This document shows positions 1-5,855 of a DNA stretch of 7,430 bases, piece by piece. The DNA lies in contig JALNXE010000156.1 of NCBI GenBank assembly GCA_023230525.1, forward strand, positions 1 through 7,430, written 5' to 3'. How positions within the stretch are numbered: position 1 is the first letter of the stretch; the number at the start of each line of letters is the position of its first letter. Origin of the DNA: Desulfobulbaceae bacterium. GTDB lineage: Bacteria > Desulfobacterota > Desulfobulbia > Desulfobulbales > SURF-16. The notes below the pieces were generated by a model, which did not search any database, was not told where the DNA came from, and saw only the letters and a list, made by a program, of their open reading frames with translations. Position numbers and translations under genes: made by a program.

Positions 1-129
1 CTTTCGCTGGTGAGCAAAAGCAAGAACAAGATGCGTTTTACCCCTGATGGAAAACTCGTTGTCCCGTGTACAGAAAGTAATGATTCTCTTTTCAATGAAA
101 TTAAAAAAGTATTGCAGGCCCTCGCTTAG
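1..129 (+). CDS. mfd: C-terminal end of transcription-repair coupling factor Mfd (partial)
   Basis: This is an open frame from base 1 to a TAG stop at 127-129, giving 42 residues; the start lies outside the window. The piece reads LSLVSKSKNKMRFTPDG and ends in a short amphipathic helix, EIKKVLQALA. The K-x-R-F-x-P-D-G-x-L stretch followed by a terminal helix resembles the extreme C-terminal domain of Mfd, the ATPase translocase that removes stalled RNA polymerase and recruits UvrA. From general knowledge, mfd lies directly upstream of a SurA-type isomerase gene in several deltaproteobacteria, and that context supports the call. The fragment is too short and too variable to be certain, and another protein with a similar tail cannot be excluded. 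Confidence 0.6.
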   Translation, partial: LSLVSKSKNKMRFTPDGKLVVPCTESNDSLFNEIKKVLQALA

Positions 130-144
130 TATCGTAAATACTAA
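126..144. repeat. AT-rich inverted repeat overlapping the mfd stop codon
   Basis: Perfect 7-bp arms TTAGTAT (126-132) and ATACTAA (138-144) surround a 5-base loop and take in the TAG stop at 127-129. A short A/T run follows. The stem is too A/T-rich to be a convincing intrinsic terminator. It may be an operator or promoter-associated palindrome in the short gap before the SurA-like gene, or it may be chance. Confidence 0.35.
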
Positions 145-210
145 AATTTAACGTTATGCTACAAAGTCCGCGGGTTGGCGGAAACATACTGCATTCATCC
201 TGGTTTTCTC

Positions 211-1227
211 ATGTTTAAAACGATAATTCCCCCCCTATTATTCAGAAAAGCCGGCTTAGCCGCGTTATTTCTTTTCCTGATCGCCAAACTCGCTCTCTGC
301 TCTGCGGCCCTGGCCGGAGAACTGGTCGACCGGGTTGTTGCCGTGGTAAACGACGATGTCATCACCCTTTCCGAACTGGAAGAAGAGGCTGCGCCGACAA
401 TTGCCAAAATCAAAGCCGAAGCCCCGCCGGCCCAGGTGGATGAGGCCGTCAAGAAAGCGCGCCAGGAGATCCTGCGCAATATGATTGATCACAAACTTCT
501 TCTCCAGCGGGCGGCCAAACGCCAGATTGAGGTATCTGATGCGGAAATCAACGCCGCCATGGACCGGATAATGGAACAGAACAACCTGACCGTGGAACAG
601 TTCAGGGAACAGCTGGCAACCATGGGGGTATCAGAAGAAAAGTATCGCGCCTCACTACGCGACCAGATACTCCGCTCACGACTGCTCAGCTACGAAATCC
701 GGTCAAAGGTGGTGATTACCAATGAGCAGGTCGAAGCTTACTACCGGAATAAATACCTGCAGCACAATTCTCCAGAAGGCTATCACATCCTGCAGTTTGG
801 CAGCGGCTGGGAGGATAAGGGCCGTTCCGCTTCCAAAGAAGAGGCTCTGAAACGTGCGGAGCAGTTACGCGAAATGATCATTGCCGGTGAAAATTTTAAT
901 GAAATAGCTAAAAATTATTCAGATCTGCCTTCCGCTGCTGATGGTGGTGACATAGGCACTTTTAAACAAAATGAACTGGCTGACTACATGTGGCAGGCCA
1001 TTAAAAACCTGCATCCCGGAGAGGTGAGTCCCGTTATCGAAACGCCTGCGGGATTCCAGTTTTTTAAACTCCTGTCAAAAAGCAGCGACGGTATTATTGC
1101 GCAAGCCCCTCTGGAAAATGTAAAGGAAGAAATCAGGACAACTCTTTACGACCAGGAACTAAAGAAGAAATTTGAATACTGGGTCAAGGAATTACGTGAA
1201 AATTCTTATATAAAGGAACTCCTCTGA
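211..1227 (+). CDS. surA: SurA-like periplasmic peptidyl-prolyl isomerase / OMP chaperone
   Basis: A 338-residue secreted parvulin-type protein. Residues 1-35 form a signal peptide: a basic start, a hydrophobic core (AALFLFLIAKLALC) and an ALA-G cleavage site. LALC is not a proper lipobox, so a lipoprotein is unlikely. The mature N terminus GELVDRVVAVVNDDVITLSEL is the hallmark opening of SurA. The helical chaperone domain runs to about residue 180. One parvulin domain follows (about 190-290), with YHILQF, the DGGDIGTF signature and a PAGFQFFKLL end, then a C-terminal helix that in SurA packs back on the N domain. E. coli SurA has about 428 residues and two parvulin domains, so this is the single-domain form. 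I chose ATG 211 because it gives a standard signal peptide; an in-frame TTG at 175 would add 12 residues. Neither start has a clear Shine-Dalgarno site. The likely role is folding and escort of outer-membrane proteins. It is probably co-transcribed with the upstream gene. Confidence 0.92.
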   Translation: MFKTIIPPLLFRKAGLAALFLFLIAKLALCSAALAGELVDRVVAVVNDDVITLSELEEEAAPTIAKIKAEAPPAQVDEAVKKARQEILRNMIDHKLLLQRAAKRQIEVSDAEINAAMDRIMEQNNLTVEQFREQLATMGVSEEKYRASLRDQILRSRLLSYEIRSKVVITNEQVEAYYRNKYLQHNSPEGYHILQFGSGWEDKGRSASKEEALKRAEQLREMIIAGENFNEIAKNYSDLPSAADGGDIGTFKQNELADYMWQAIKNLHPGEVSPVIETPAGFQFFKLLSKSSDGIIAQAPLENVKEEIRTTLYDQELKKKFEYWVKELRENSYIKELL

Positions 1228-1298
1228 TCTCTCACTTTCATTCGGACAGGATCATGACCTCGAAAACCTCATTATTCCTGCAAAAGGACTGAAGCCAC

Positions 1299-2048
1299 AT
1301 GGCACAAGATTCCCAGCATAACCGGTCAAAAATCAATGAATCGACCGATACCGATACAGGCCCTTCCCTGGGCAGCTATCTGCAGCGTGAACGGCTAAAA
1401 AAACAATTCAGCCTGGAGGAGGTCGCGGAACAAACCTGTATCAATATTGGGACACTGCGAGCAATCGAAAGCAATGACCGCAGCAAAATGCCGGCCGAGG
1501 TGTTTTCCAGGGGATTTATCAAGCTGTATGCGAAACTCCTCGGCGTTGACCAGCAGGATGTGCTCGAACGTTATGATCGGGAAATGGGGCAGTCCGAAGA
1601 GGAAAACATCAGAAATCATGATGTTTTCTACAATGAAAAGCTGGCTGAATCTTCATCTTTTTTCAGCCTGCGTAAAATTTTCTTTCTGCTCATCCTGCTT
1701 GCTCTCTTTGCCCTTGGATATTACTTCTTTATCTCCTCAGAACCGGGCACAGCCAGCCGAAGCGGGTCTCTATCATCCCAGATTAATGAGAAATTTGAAA
1801 CCGCAAAAACTCCTGCTCCAACGCAGCCGTATCGTTCCCCGGCAACAGGTGGTGATACCTACCCATCTGCAACTGCCCCTGATGCCGATAAGCTGGTACC
1901 GAGCGACTCGGGAAACGCATTATCCGGGTCAAACCTTGACCAGTCCCCGATTCCCTCGCCGGCCTCCCCGCAGGCCGGGGAACCCTCCACGGCAAATGCT
2001 CCTCCCGTAACTGTTGAAAAACAAGAGGCACTGACTCCTGTCCAATAA
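1299..2048 (+). CDS. RodZ-like HTH membrane protein lacking the C-terminal periplasmic domain
   Basis: A 249-residue single-pass membrane protein. Residues about 24-92 form an XRE-type helix-turn-helix of the RodZ kind (LGSYLQRERLKKQFSLEEVA, then TLRAIE and the FSRGFIKLYAKLLGVD end), which in RodZ binds MreB in the cytoplasm. Charged residues 93-120 follow, then a transmembrane helix at about 125-147 preceded by R125/K126, giving an N-in, C-out topology. Residues 150-249 are a Pro/Ser/Thr/Ala-rich tail that looks disordered. E. coli RodZ has about 337 residues and ends in a folded periplasmic domain (DUF4115), which is absent here; the tail runs straight into the stop codon. A good Shine-Dalgarno site, AAAAGGA at 1282-1288, lies 10 bases before ATG 1299. 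The stop TAA (2046-2048) shares its last A with the recO ATG, implying translational coupling. By family the role is cell-shape/MreB-associated; a regulatory role for the HTH is possible but not shown. Confidence 0.82.
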   Translation: MAQDSQHNRSKINESTDTDTGPSLGSYLQRERLKKQFSLEEVAEQTCINIGTLRAIESNDRSKMPAEVFSRGFIKLYAKLLGVDQQDVLERYDREMGQSEEENIRNHDVFYNEKLAESSSFFSLRKIFFLLILLALFALGYYFFISSEPGTASRSGSLSSQINEKFETAKTPAPTQPYRSPATGGDTYPSATAPDADKLVPSDSGNALSGSNLDQSPIPSPASPQAGEPSTANAPPVTVEKQEALTPVQ

Positions 2049-2803
2049 TGTCTTTTCTCCAGTCCCGCGCCATAGTCCTGAAGGTCATGGACTATGGCGA
2101 ATCAGATAAAATTGTCATATTTTATACCCAGCATTTCGGCAAACTGAAGGCCATCGCCAAAGGGGCCAAACGAAGCAAAAAACGATTTGTCAACAAGCTG
2201 GAATTCTTTTCCCTGCTGGATATCACCATTGTGCCCGGCCGTCTTTCCACCATGGGCCGTATCGACAATGCCAGTCTGATCAACCCCTTCCCGGCATTAC
2301 GTGAAAACTATCACCGTTACACCGCAGCCATGCTTGTCTGCGAATTAATGGACCAGTGGACAAGGGAGAATGATAGTGACGAGCCGCTCTTCCAACTCCT
2401 TTGCTGGTGCCTGCATGAGCTTTCAGGCAAAGAAAGCGCTGCTGAAACCGTCATTTTTTTCCAGATCAAGATGCTCGATATCCTTGGCATGGGCCTTATG
2501 CTGGAACATTGTCTTGTTTGCGGTGAAATGGAACAGACCGCCCTCCCCTATTATTTCAGCCCGGCGCAAAGCGGCATTATCTGTTCGCGTTGCTGCCGGA
2601 CAAATGAGATCGGGCTGGTCCCCTTAGCAATGCCGGCCATCAAAAGCATGCAGATGGCCAGATCCCTGCCGCTGGCAAGACTGAACCGTCTTAAAATCTC
2701 CGGCAAATCACTTGCTGAAGTGGCAATGGTTCTCAAACTATATGGAAATTTTCAGCTGCAGCGTGAAATACATTCCTGGAAACAATTCAACCTTGCCCAA
2801 TAG
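2048..2803 (+). CDS. recO: DNA repair protein RecO
   Basis: A 251-residue protein of normal RecO length (about 240-260). The N-terminal OB fold starts with the typical SRAIVLKVMDYGESDKIVIF and continues through GKLKAIAKGAKRSKKRF, the usual basic DNA-contacting stretch. A helical middle domain follows (PALRENYHRYTAAMLVCELMD). A four-cysteine zinc site is visible at C155/C158 (CLVC) and C179/C182 (CSRC), with an extra C183; many RecO proteins keep this site. RecO works with RecR and RecF to load RecA onto SSB-coated single-stranded DNA during gap repair, and it anneals complementary strands. The ATG at 2048 overlaps the previous stop codon by one base, with no separate strong Shine-Dalgarno site, so translation is probably coupled to the RodZ-like gene. 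It is the last gene of the upstream block; a stem-loop follows immediately. Confidence 0.96.
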   Translation: MSFLQSRAIVLKVMDYGESDKIVIFYTQHFGKLKAIAKGAKRSKKRFVNKLEFFSLLDITIVPGRLSTMGRIDNASLINPFPALRENYHRYTAAMLVCELMDQWTRENDSDEPLFQLLCWCLHELSGKESAAETVIFFQIKMLDILGMGLMLEHCLVCGEMEQTALPYYFSPAQSGIICSRCCRTNEIGLVPLAMPAIKSMQMARSLPLARLNRLKISGKSLAEVAMVLKLYGNFQLQREIHSWKQFNLAQ

Positions 2804-3201
2804 CCCAAGGAAAACAAGGCATCCACATCATTATTTTCCTTGGCTAAAATTTCCCCGGGGCACAATTTTCTTACCCGGTCTTCCCTAATACATCTTCCGC
2901 ACCAGAAAAAAATCTCTTCGCCCTCTGTTTGCATTTTCACTTAAGTATAAATACTCACATGAATTTTTCAGCTTATTTCATTTCCAGGCATACTTAACTC
3001 AGTAGATATACCTATTGATTTTTCCCTTAAAAGCACGTATCACCGCAATTTGTGTCTATCGGGATATTATTTTATTGATTTTCTATCCGAAATCAAACGT
3101 TGGGCAAGCAGTGCAGTTTGGAACTTGCTGTTTGTTGGTACTCATCACATCATCTTGCGAATTCATAATTGTACCGCAACAAATCACAACGGAGAGAATG
3201 A
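2804..3201. other. Gene-free 398-base interval between recO and the transporter operon
   Basis: No credible gene is seen on either strand. Besides the post-recO stem-loop it holds three short inverted repeats: AAAATT (2846-2851) with AATTTT (2864-2869) around a CCCCGGGG core; AGTAT-AA-ATACT (2944-2955); and TTGATTT (3075-3081) with AAATCAA (3090-3096). The phrase TATTGATTTT occurs twice, near 3013 and 3073. The interval must contain the promoter of the DUF4212-symporter unit, but I could not find a convincing -35/-10 pair, nor a sigma-54 -24/-12 site with correct spacing. The palindromes are candidate regulator sites only. Confidence 0.5.
2805..2843 (+). terminator. Stem-loop directly after recO (possible 3' end)
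   Basis: Perfect 10-bp arms CCAAGGAAAA (2805-2814) and TTTTCCTTGG (2834-2843) are separated by a 19-base loop, beginning two bases after the recO stop. The right arm carries the T run inside the stem and no T tract follows it, so this is not a textbook intrinsic terminator. It could be an mRNA 3' stabilising or Rho-assisted end structure. Confidence 0.45.
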
Positions 3202-3453
3202 ATGAAAAAAAATCTCAACATGTACTGGAGAAAAAATCTTTCAGTGATGGTTGTCCTGCTATCCATTTGGGCAATTGTCTCCTACGGGTTCGGTATCATA
3301 TTTGTTGAGCAGCTGAATGCCATTAAAATCGCCGGCTTTCCGCTGGGCTTCTGGTTTGCTCAGCAAGGCGCCATCTATATCTTTGTGGCCCTTATCTTTA
3401 TTTACTACTTTATCATGAAAAAAATTGACGAAGAGTTCGACGTTCACGAATAA
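3202..3453 (+). CDS. DUF4212 protein, small subunit of sodium:solute symporter
   Basis: An 83-residue membrane protein that closely fits the DUF4212 family pattern: the N-terminal YWRKNL motif, a first transmembrane helix (about 13-33, VMVVLLSIWAIVSYGFGIIF), the conserved stretch AGFPLGFWFAQQGAIYIFV leading into a second helix (about 48-68), and the family's EEFDVHE-type C terminus. Proteins of this family are encoded just before an SSS-family permease and are named its putative small subunit; their exact function is not settled. A strong Shine-Dalgarno site GGAGAG (3191-3196) lies 5 bases before ATG 3202, which fixes the start over the out-of-frame ATG at 3198. The partner permease begins 315 bases downstream, a much larger gap than I expect for this pair, which is usually close together. 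The two are probably co-transcribed across the structured spacer. Confidence 0.93.
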   Translation: MKKNLNMYWRKNLSVMVVLLSIWAIVSYGFGIIFVEQLNAIKIAGFPLGFWFAQQGAIYIFVALIFIYYFIMKKIDEEFDVHE

Positions 3454-3525
3454 AGGTTTCAATTGAGTCCGGACCGTCAGGATAAAACAACCGGCACAGT
3501 TTGACGTAAACCGTTGTAAAAAAAC

Positions 3526-3636
3526 AACATGGCCAGAGAAATGCGCCCCAACGGCACTCTTTTCAGTACCCCCTTGTGGGGTATAAGGAGCCGTAACGAA
3601 ATTGAAAAAATGGCCATGTTATTTCGTAACGGCTCC
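3526..3636 (+). ncRNA. Structured mRNA spacer element with a possible pseudoknot
   Basis: Arms GGAGCCGTAACGAAAT (3587-3602) and ATTTCGTAACGGCTCC (3621-3636) pair at 15 of 16 positions around an 18-base loop. The 3' half of that loop, TGGCCATGTT (3611-3620), is the exact reverse complement of AACATGGCCA (3526-3535). In RNA the upstream strand could pair with the loop, making a large pseudoknot that encloses the small hairpin at 3567-3583. No T tract follows, so it is not a simple terminator. It lies between the small and large transporter subunit genes, where it could pause RNA polymerase, protect or direct mRNA cleavage, or sense a ligand. I recognise no known riboswitch class. Function is inferred; the complementarity is read directly. 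Confidence 0.45.
3567..3583 (+). repeat. Small GC-rich hairpin in the spacer
   Basis: TACCCC (3567-3572) pairs perfectly with GGGGTA (3578-3583) around a 5-base loop. It sits four bases upstream of the main spacer hairpin and would fold independently in the transcript. No T tract follows it. Confidence 0.5.
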
Positions 3637-3656
3637 TAAGTTCCAGCCAGTCTTCT

Positions 3657-3722
3657 TAAACTGCAAAAATCGCATCAACCGTTGTGCAAAATAACTGGAA
3701 TGATGAAACATCGTAAACTGCA
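3657..3722. repeat. Pair of 9-bp direct repeats TAAACTGCA
   Basis: TAAACTGCA is found at 3657-3665 and 3714-3722, 57 bases apart start to start, which is near five or six helical turns. The second copy runs into the tiny ORF before the symporter. Possible repeated protein-binding sites; chance is not excluded. Confidence 0.35.
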
Positions 3723-3769
3723 TGAGGGGCCGCAACGTAATGGTTAGAAAAGTAAAGGGAAATAAATAA
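3722..3769 (+). CDS. Possible 15-residue basic leader peptide overlapping the symporter start
   Basis: ATG 3722 opens a frame reading MRGRNVMVRKVKGNK and stops with TAA at 3767-3769, whose last A is the first base of the symporter ATG. An internal ATG at 3740 has a plausible Shine-Dalgarno site, GAGGGG (3724-3729), 10 bases upstream and would give a 9-residue version. The symporter's own Shine-Dalgarno site, AAAGGGA (3754-3760), lies inside this frame. This layout is the one used for coupling or leader-peptide control. At such a length chance is quite possible, so this is a candidate only. Confidence 0.25.
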   Translation: MRGRNVMVRKVKGNK

Positions 3770-5544
3770 TGTCAACTCTGACATGGAGTTACATAATGGT
3801 TGGATTCACCTTCAGCCTTTATCTGAGTATAGCTTGGATTGCCAGGGTCAAGACTACCAGTGGATTTTATGTTGCCGGTGGGGGTATTTCCCCCCTTGCC
3901 AACGGCATGGCGACAGCTGCTGACTGGTTGAGCGCCGCCTCTTTCGTTTCCATGGCCGGGATGATCTCATTTATGGGTTATACCGGGTCAAGTTATCTGC
4001 TCGGCTGGACCGGCGGCTATGTGCTGCTGGCGCTGCTGCTGGCACCCTATCTGAGGAAATTCGGCAAATTCACCGTTCCGGACTTTATCGGTGACCGTTA
4101 TTATTCCGATATTGCCCGTTTTGTCGCCCTTGTCTGTGCCATCTTTGTGTCATTTACCTATGTTGCCGGCCAGATGCGCGGTGTTGGCATTGTCTTCAGC
4201 CGTTTCCTCGAGGTGGACGTCAACACCGGCGTTCTCATCGGTATGGCCATCGTTTTTTTCTACGCTTCACTGGGCGGCATGAAGGGTATCACCTATACCC
4301 AGGTGGCTCAGTATCTGGTGCTCATTGTTGCCTATCTGGTGCCGGCTGTTGCCATTTCATTAAAAATCACCGGCACTTTCCTGCCGCAGCTCGGCTTCGG
4401 CTCCACCATTGCCGAAGGTGCCAATACCGGCAAATATCTGCTGGACGTCCTCAATCAACTCAACACAGACCTGGGCTTTGCCGAATATACCCAAACCTTC
4501 GGCCAGGACCGCAAGTCCATGCTGGACGTTTTCTGCACCACCATGGCGCTGATGGTCGGGACCGCAGGCCTGCCCCACATCATCATTCGCTTCTATACGG
4601 TGCCAAGTGTTCGTGCTGCCCGCCTCAGCGCCTGTTATGCCTTGTTTTTTATCGCCATTCTCTATACCACCGCACCGGCAATCGCTTCCTTTGCCCGCTA
4701 CAACATGATCAACTCCATCAGCGGCATCGAATATTCCAAGGCCCCTTCCTGGTTTAAGAACTGGGAGAAGACAGGCCTTATTGCCTGGGTTGACAAAAAC
4801 CAGGACGGTACTGTTGAGTATTTCCCTGACGCAGCCTTTACCGGCAAACCCATATTTACCGGTGAAAAAGGTTCCTACGGCCAGGAACTTCTTTCAAACA
4901 GCCCCACCGACAACAAAAACGAGCTTTACATTGACAATGACATCATGGTTCTGGCCAATCCTGAAATCGCCAATCTTCCTCCCTGGGTTATTGCCCTCGT
5001 GGCTGCCGGTGCCCTTGCCGCTGCCCTGTCAACCGCCTCCGGGCTGCTGCTGGTAATCTCTTCCTCCATCTCTCATGATCTCTACTACCGTCTCATCAAC
5101 CGCAACGCCTCAGAAAAGCAGCGGCTGATGGTGGGCCGCATCATGATAGGAGTGGCCGTGTGCGTGGCAGGATACTTCGGTATCAATCCTCCGGGATTCG
5201 TGGCACAGGTTGTCGCCTTTGCCTTCGGTCTGGCCGCTTCATCTTTTTTCCCGGTTATCATTCTTGGCATCTTCCTCAAAAGGGCAAATCGCGAAGGGGC
5301 AATCTGCGGGATGATTGCCGGTATCTCCTTCACCTTTTACTATATCGTCAATATCAAGTTCATGGGCGGCACCCCATGGCTGCTCGGCATCAGTGCTGAA
5401 GGGATCGGTACCGTGGGCATGCTGATCAATTTTATCGTCACACTGCTTGTTTCCTATCTTACCGCTCCTCCGCCAGCTGACGTCCAGGATATGGTGGAAA
5501 ACATCCGTGTTCCCAGGGGAGCTGGTGCCAGTATTGATCACTAA
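3769..5544 (+). CDS. Sodium:solute symporter (SSS family, VC_2705-like large subunit)
   Basis: A 591-residue inner-membrane permease with the LeuT-type SSS fold and about 13 transmembrane helices. TM1 (about 44-64) carries ATAADWLSAASF; D52 probably matches the sodium-linked Asp55 of PutP. FGKFTVPDFIGDRY (98-111) and GGMKGITYTQVAQY (169-182) are family signatures. The ALSTASGLLLVISSSISHDLY stretch, starting at 419, holds S421/T422, equivalent to the Na2-site residues of PutP. Residues 320-400 form a large hydrophilic loop with a DKNQDG motif (342-347). The C terminus VENIRVPRGAGASID is typical of the VC_2705 subfamily paired with DUF4212. It should import a small solute with Na+; acetate or another short carboxylate is likely by relationship to ActP, but the substrate cannot be read from sequence. 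A Shine-Dalgarno site AAAGGGA (3754-3760) supports ATG 3769. It is followed by a strong terminator. Confidence 0.95.
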   Translation: MSTLTWSYIMVGFTFSLYLSIAWIARVKTTSGFYVAGGGISPLANGMATAADWLSAASFVSMAGMISFMGYTGSSYLLGWTGGYVLLALLLAPYLRKFGKFTVPDFIGDRYYSDIARFVALVCAIFVSFTYVAGQMRGVGIVFSRFLEVDVNTGVLIGMAIVFFYASLGGMKGITYTQVAQYLVLIVAYLVPAVAISLKITGTFLPQLGFGSTIAEGANTGKYLLDVLNQLNTDLGFAEYTQTFGQDRKSMLDVFCTTMALMVGTAGLPHIIIRFYTVPSVRAARLSACYALFFIAILYTTAPAIASFARYNMINSISGIEYSKAPSWFKNWEKTGLIAWVDKNQDGTVEYFPDAAFTGKPIFTGEKGSYGQELLSNSPTDNKNELYIDNDIMVLANPEIANLPPWVIALVAAGALAAALSTASGLLLVISSSISHDLYYRLINRNASEKQRLMVGRIMIGVAVCVAGYFGINPPGFVAQVVAFAFGLAASSFFPVIILGIFLKRANREGAICGMIAGISFTFYYIVNIKFMGGTPWLLGISAEGIGTVGMLINFIVTLLVSYLTAPPPADVQDMVENIRVPRGAGASIDH

Positions 5545-5570
5545 GATCAGCCGGTATTACCCATTACCAG

Positions 5571-5606
5571 AAAACGCGCAGCTCCTGCCGCGCGTTGTTT
5601 TATTCC
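5571..5606 (+). terminator. Intrinsic terminator of the transporter unit
   Basis: AACGCGC (5573-5579) pairs with GCGCGTT (5590-5596); an alternative inner pairing GCAG/CTGC tightens the loop. The stem is followed at once by the T-rich run TTGTTTTATT. It lies 27 bases after the symporter stop. This is a standard Rho-independent terminator and separates the transporter from the polysaccharide gene. Confidence 0.88.
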
Positions 5607-5855
5607 TTTTGGTCAGACGAAATTGCTCATAGCTATACTTGCAAATCCCCCTTGTATCCCGTGTTCTTCCATGTTATTAATAGTCAATATTAAAAGTTCT
5701 TCCTTTTAATGATAATTCAACTCGCTTGCGATGCGGACGAAAAGCATCCTTTGCCGGGTGAAACGTCTCCTGAACCTCTCAAGAAACACCGACCCGTTTT
5801 CCAAAAGATAAACAAGCTTATCCCCGTACTACACGGTATATGATGGAAGTCGTCC
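5607..5855. promoter_or_regulatory. Leader and probable promoter region of the GH18-NodB gene
   Basis: No gene is seen in these 249 bases. Because a terminator precedes it, a promoter for the downstream gene should lie here. TATACT (5634-5639) is a fair -10 element, but the best -35 candidate (TTGGTC at 5609) is at a poor 19-base spacing. TTGTAT (5652-5657) with TATTAA (5675-5680) at 17 bases is another weak pair. GTTCTTCC is repeated at 5663-5670 and 5696-5703. A short stem GATGC/GCATC (5730-5734/5744-5748) lies further down. No known riboswitch is recognised. Confidence 0.4.
5689..5710. repeat. AT-rich inverted repeat upstream of the GH18-NodB gene
   Basis: ATTAAAAG (5689-5696) and CTTTTAAT (5703-5710) form a perfect 8-bp inverted repeat with a 6-base spacer, just downstream of the weak promoter candidates. 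The size and spacing suit a dimeric regulator site, while a role as an RNA hairpin is less likely given the low G+C. Confidence 0.45.

Larger units (their letters stand above)
3509..3685. repeat. Pair of 9-bp direct repeats bracketing the structured spacer
   Basis: AACCGTTGT occurs at 3509-3517 and again at 3677-3685. Similarity continues loosely to the right of both copies (A-rich run, then AAC and TGG). The copies bracket 159 bases that contain all the strong hairpins of the spacer. A 9-bp target duplication from a small insertion would look like this, but I find no terminal inverted repeats just inside the copies, so a repeated regulator site or chance is equally possible. Confidence 0.45.

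Noticed and set aside
2752..2940. 62-codon - strand frame with a CGRC motif across the end of recO
   Set aside because: No ribosome-binding site before its start, it overlaps recO and the post-recO stem-loop, and the two close cysteines alone are not evidence of a gene.
3100..3135. Possible sigma-54 promoter (GG and GC doublets before the DUF4212 gene)
   Set aside because: The distance between the GG and GC doublets is 11 rather than the required 12 bases and the flanking consensus is poor.
3015..3308. 97-codon + strand frame beginning with TTG before the DUF4212 gene
   Set aside because: It overlaps the well-supported DUF4212 gene in another frame, starts at a TTG with no Shine-Dalgarno site, and has no family pattern.
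3529..3639. 36-codon + strand frame through the spacer hairpin, starting MAREMRPNGT
   Set aside because: No good Shine-Dalgarno site, and its sequence is dictated by the inverted repeats; better explained by RNA structure than by a protein.
3509..3685. Miniature transposable element (MITE) flanked by a 9-bp duplication
   Set aside because: The direct repeats exist, but no terminal inverted repeats are found just inside them; kept only as an alternative explanation for the spacer.
5720..5800. c-di-GMP (GEMM) riboswitch before the polysaccharide gene
   Set aside because: Tempting from the biology, and a GATGC/GCATC stem exists, but the conserved GEMM core and tetraloop-receptor features are not visible.
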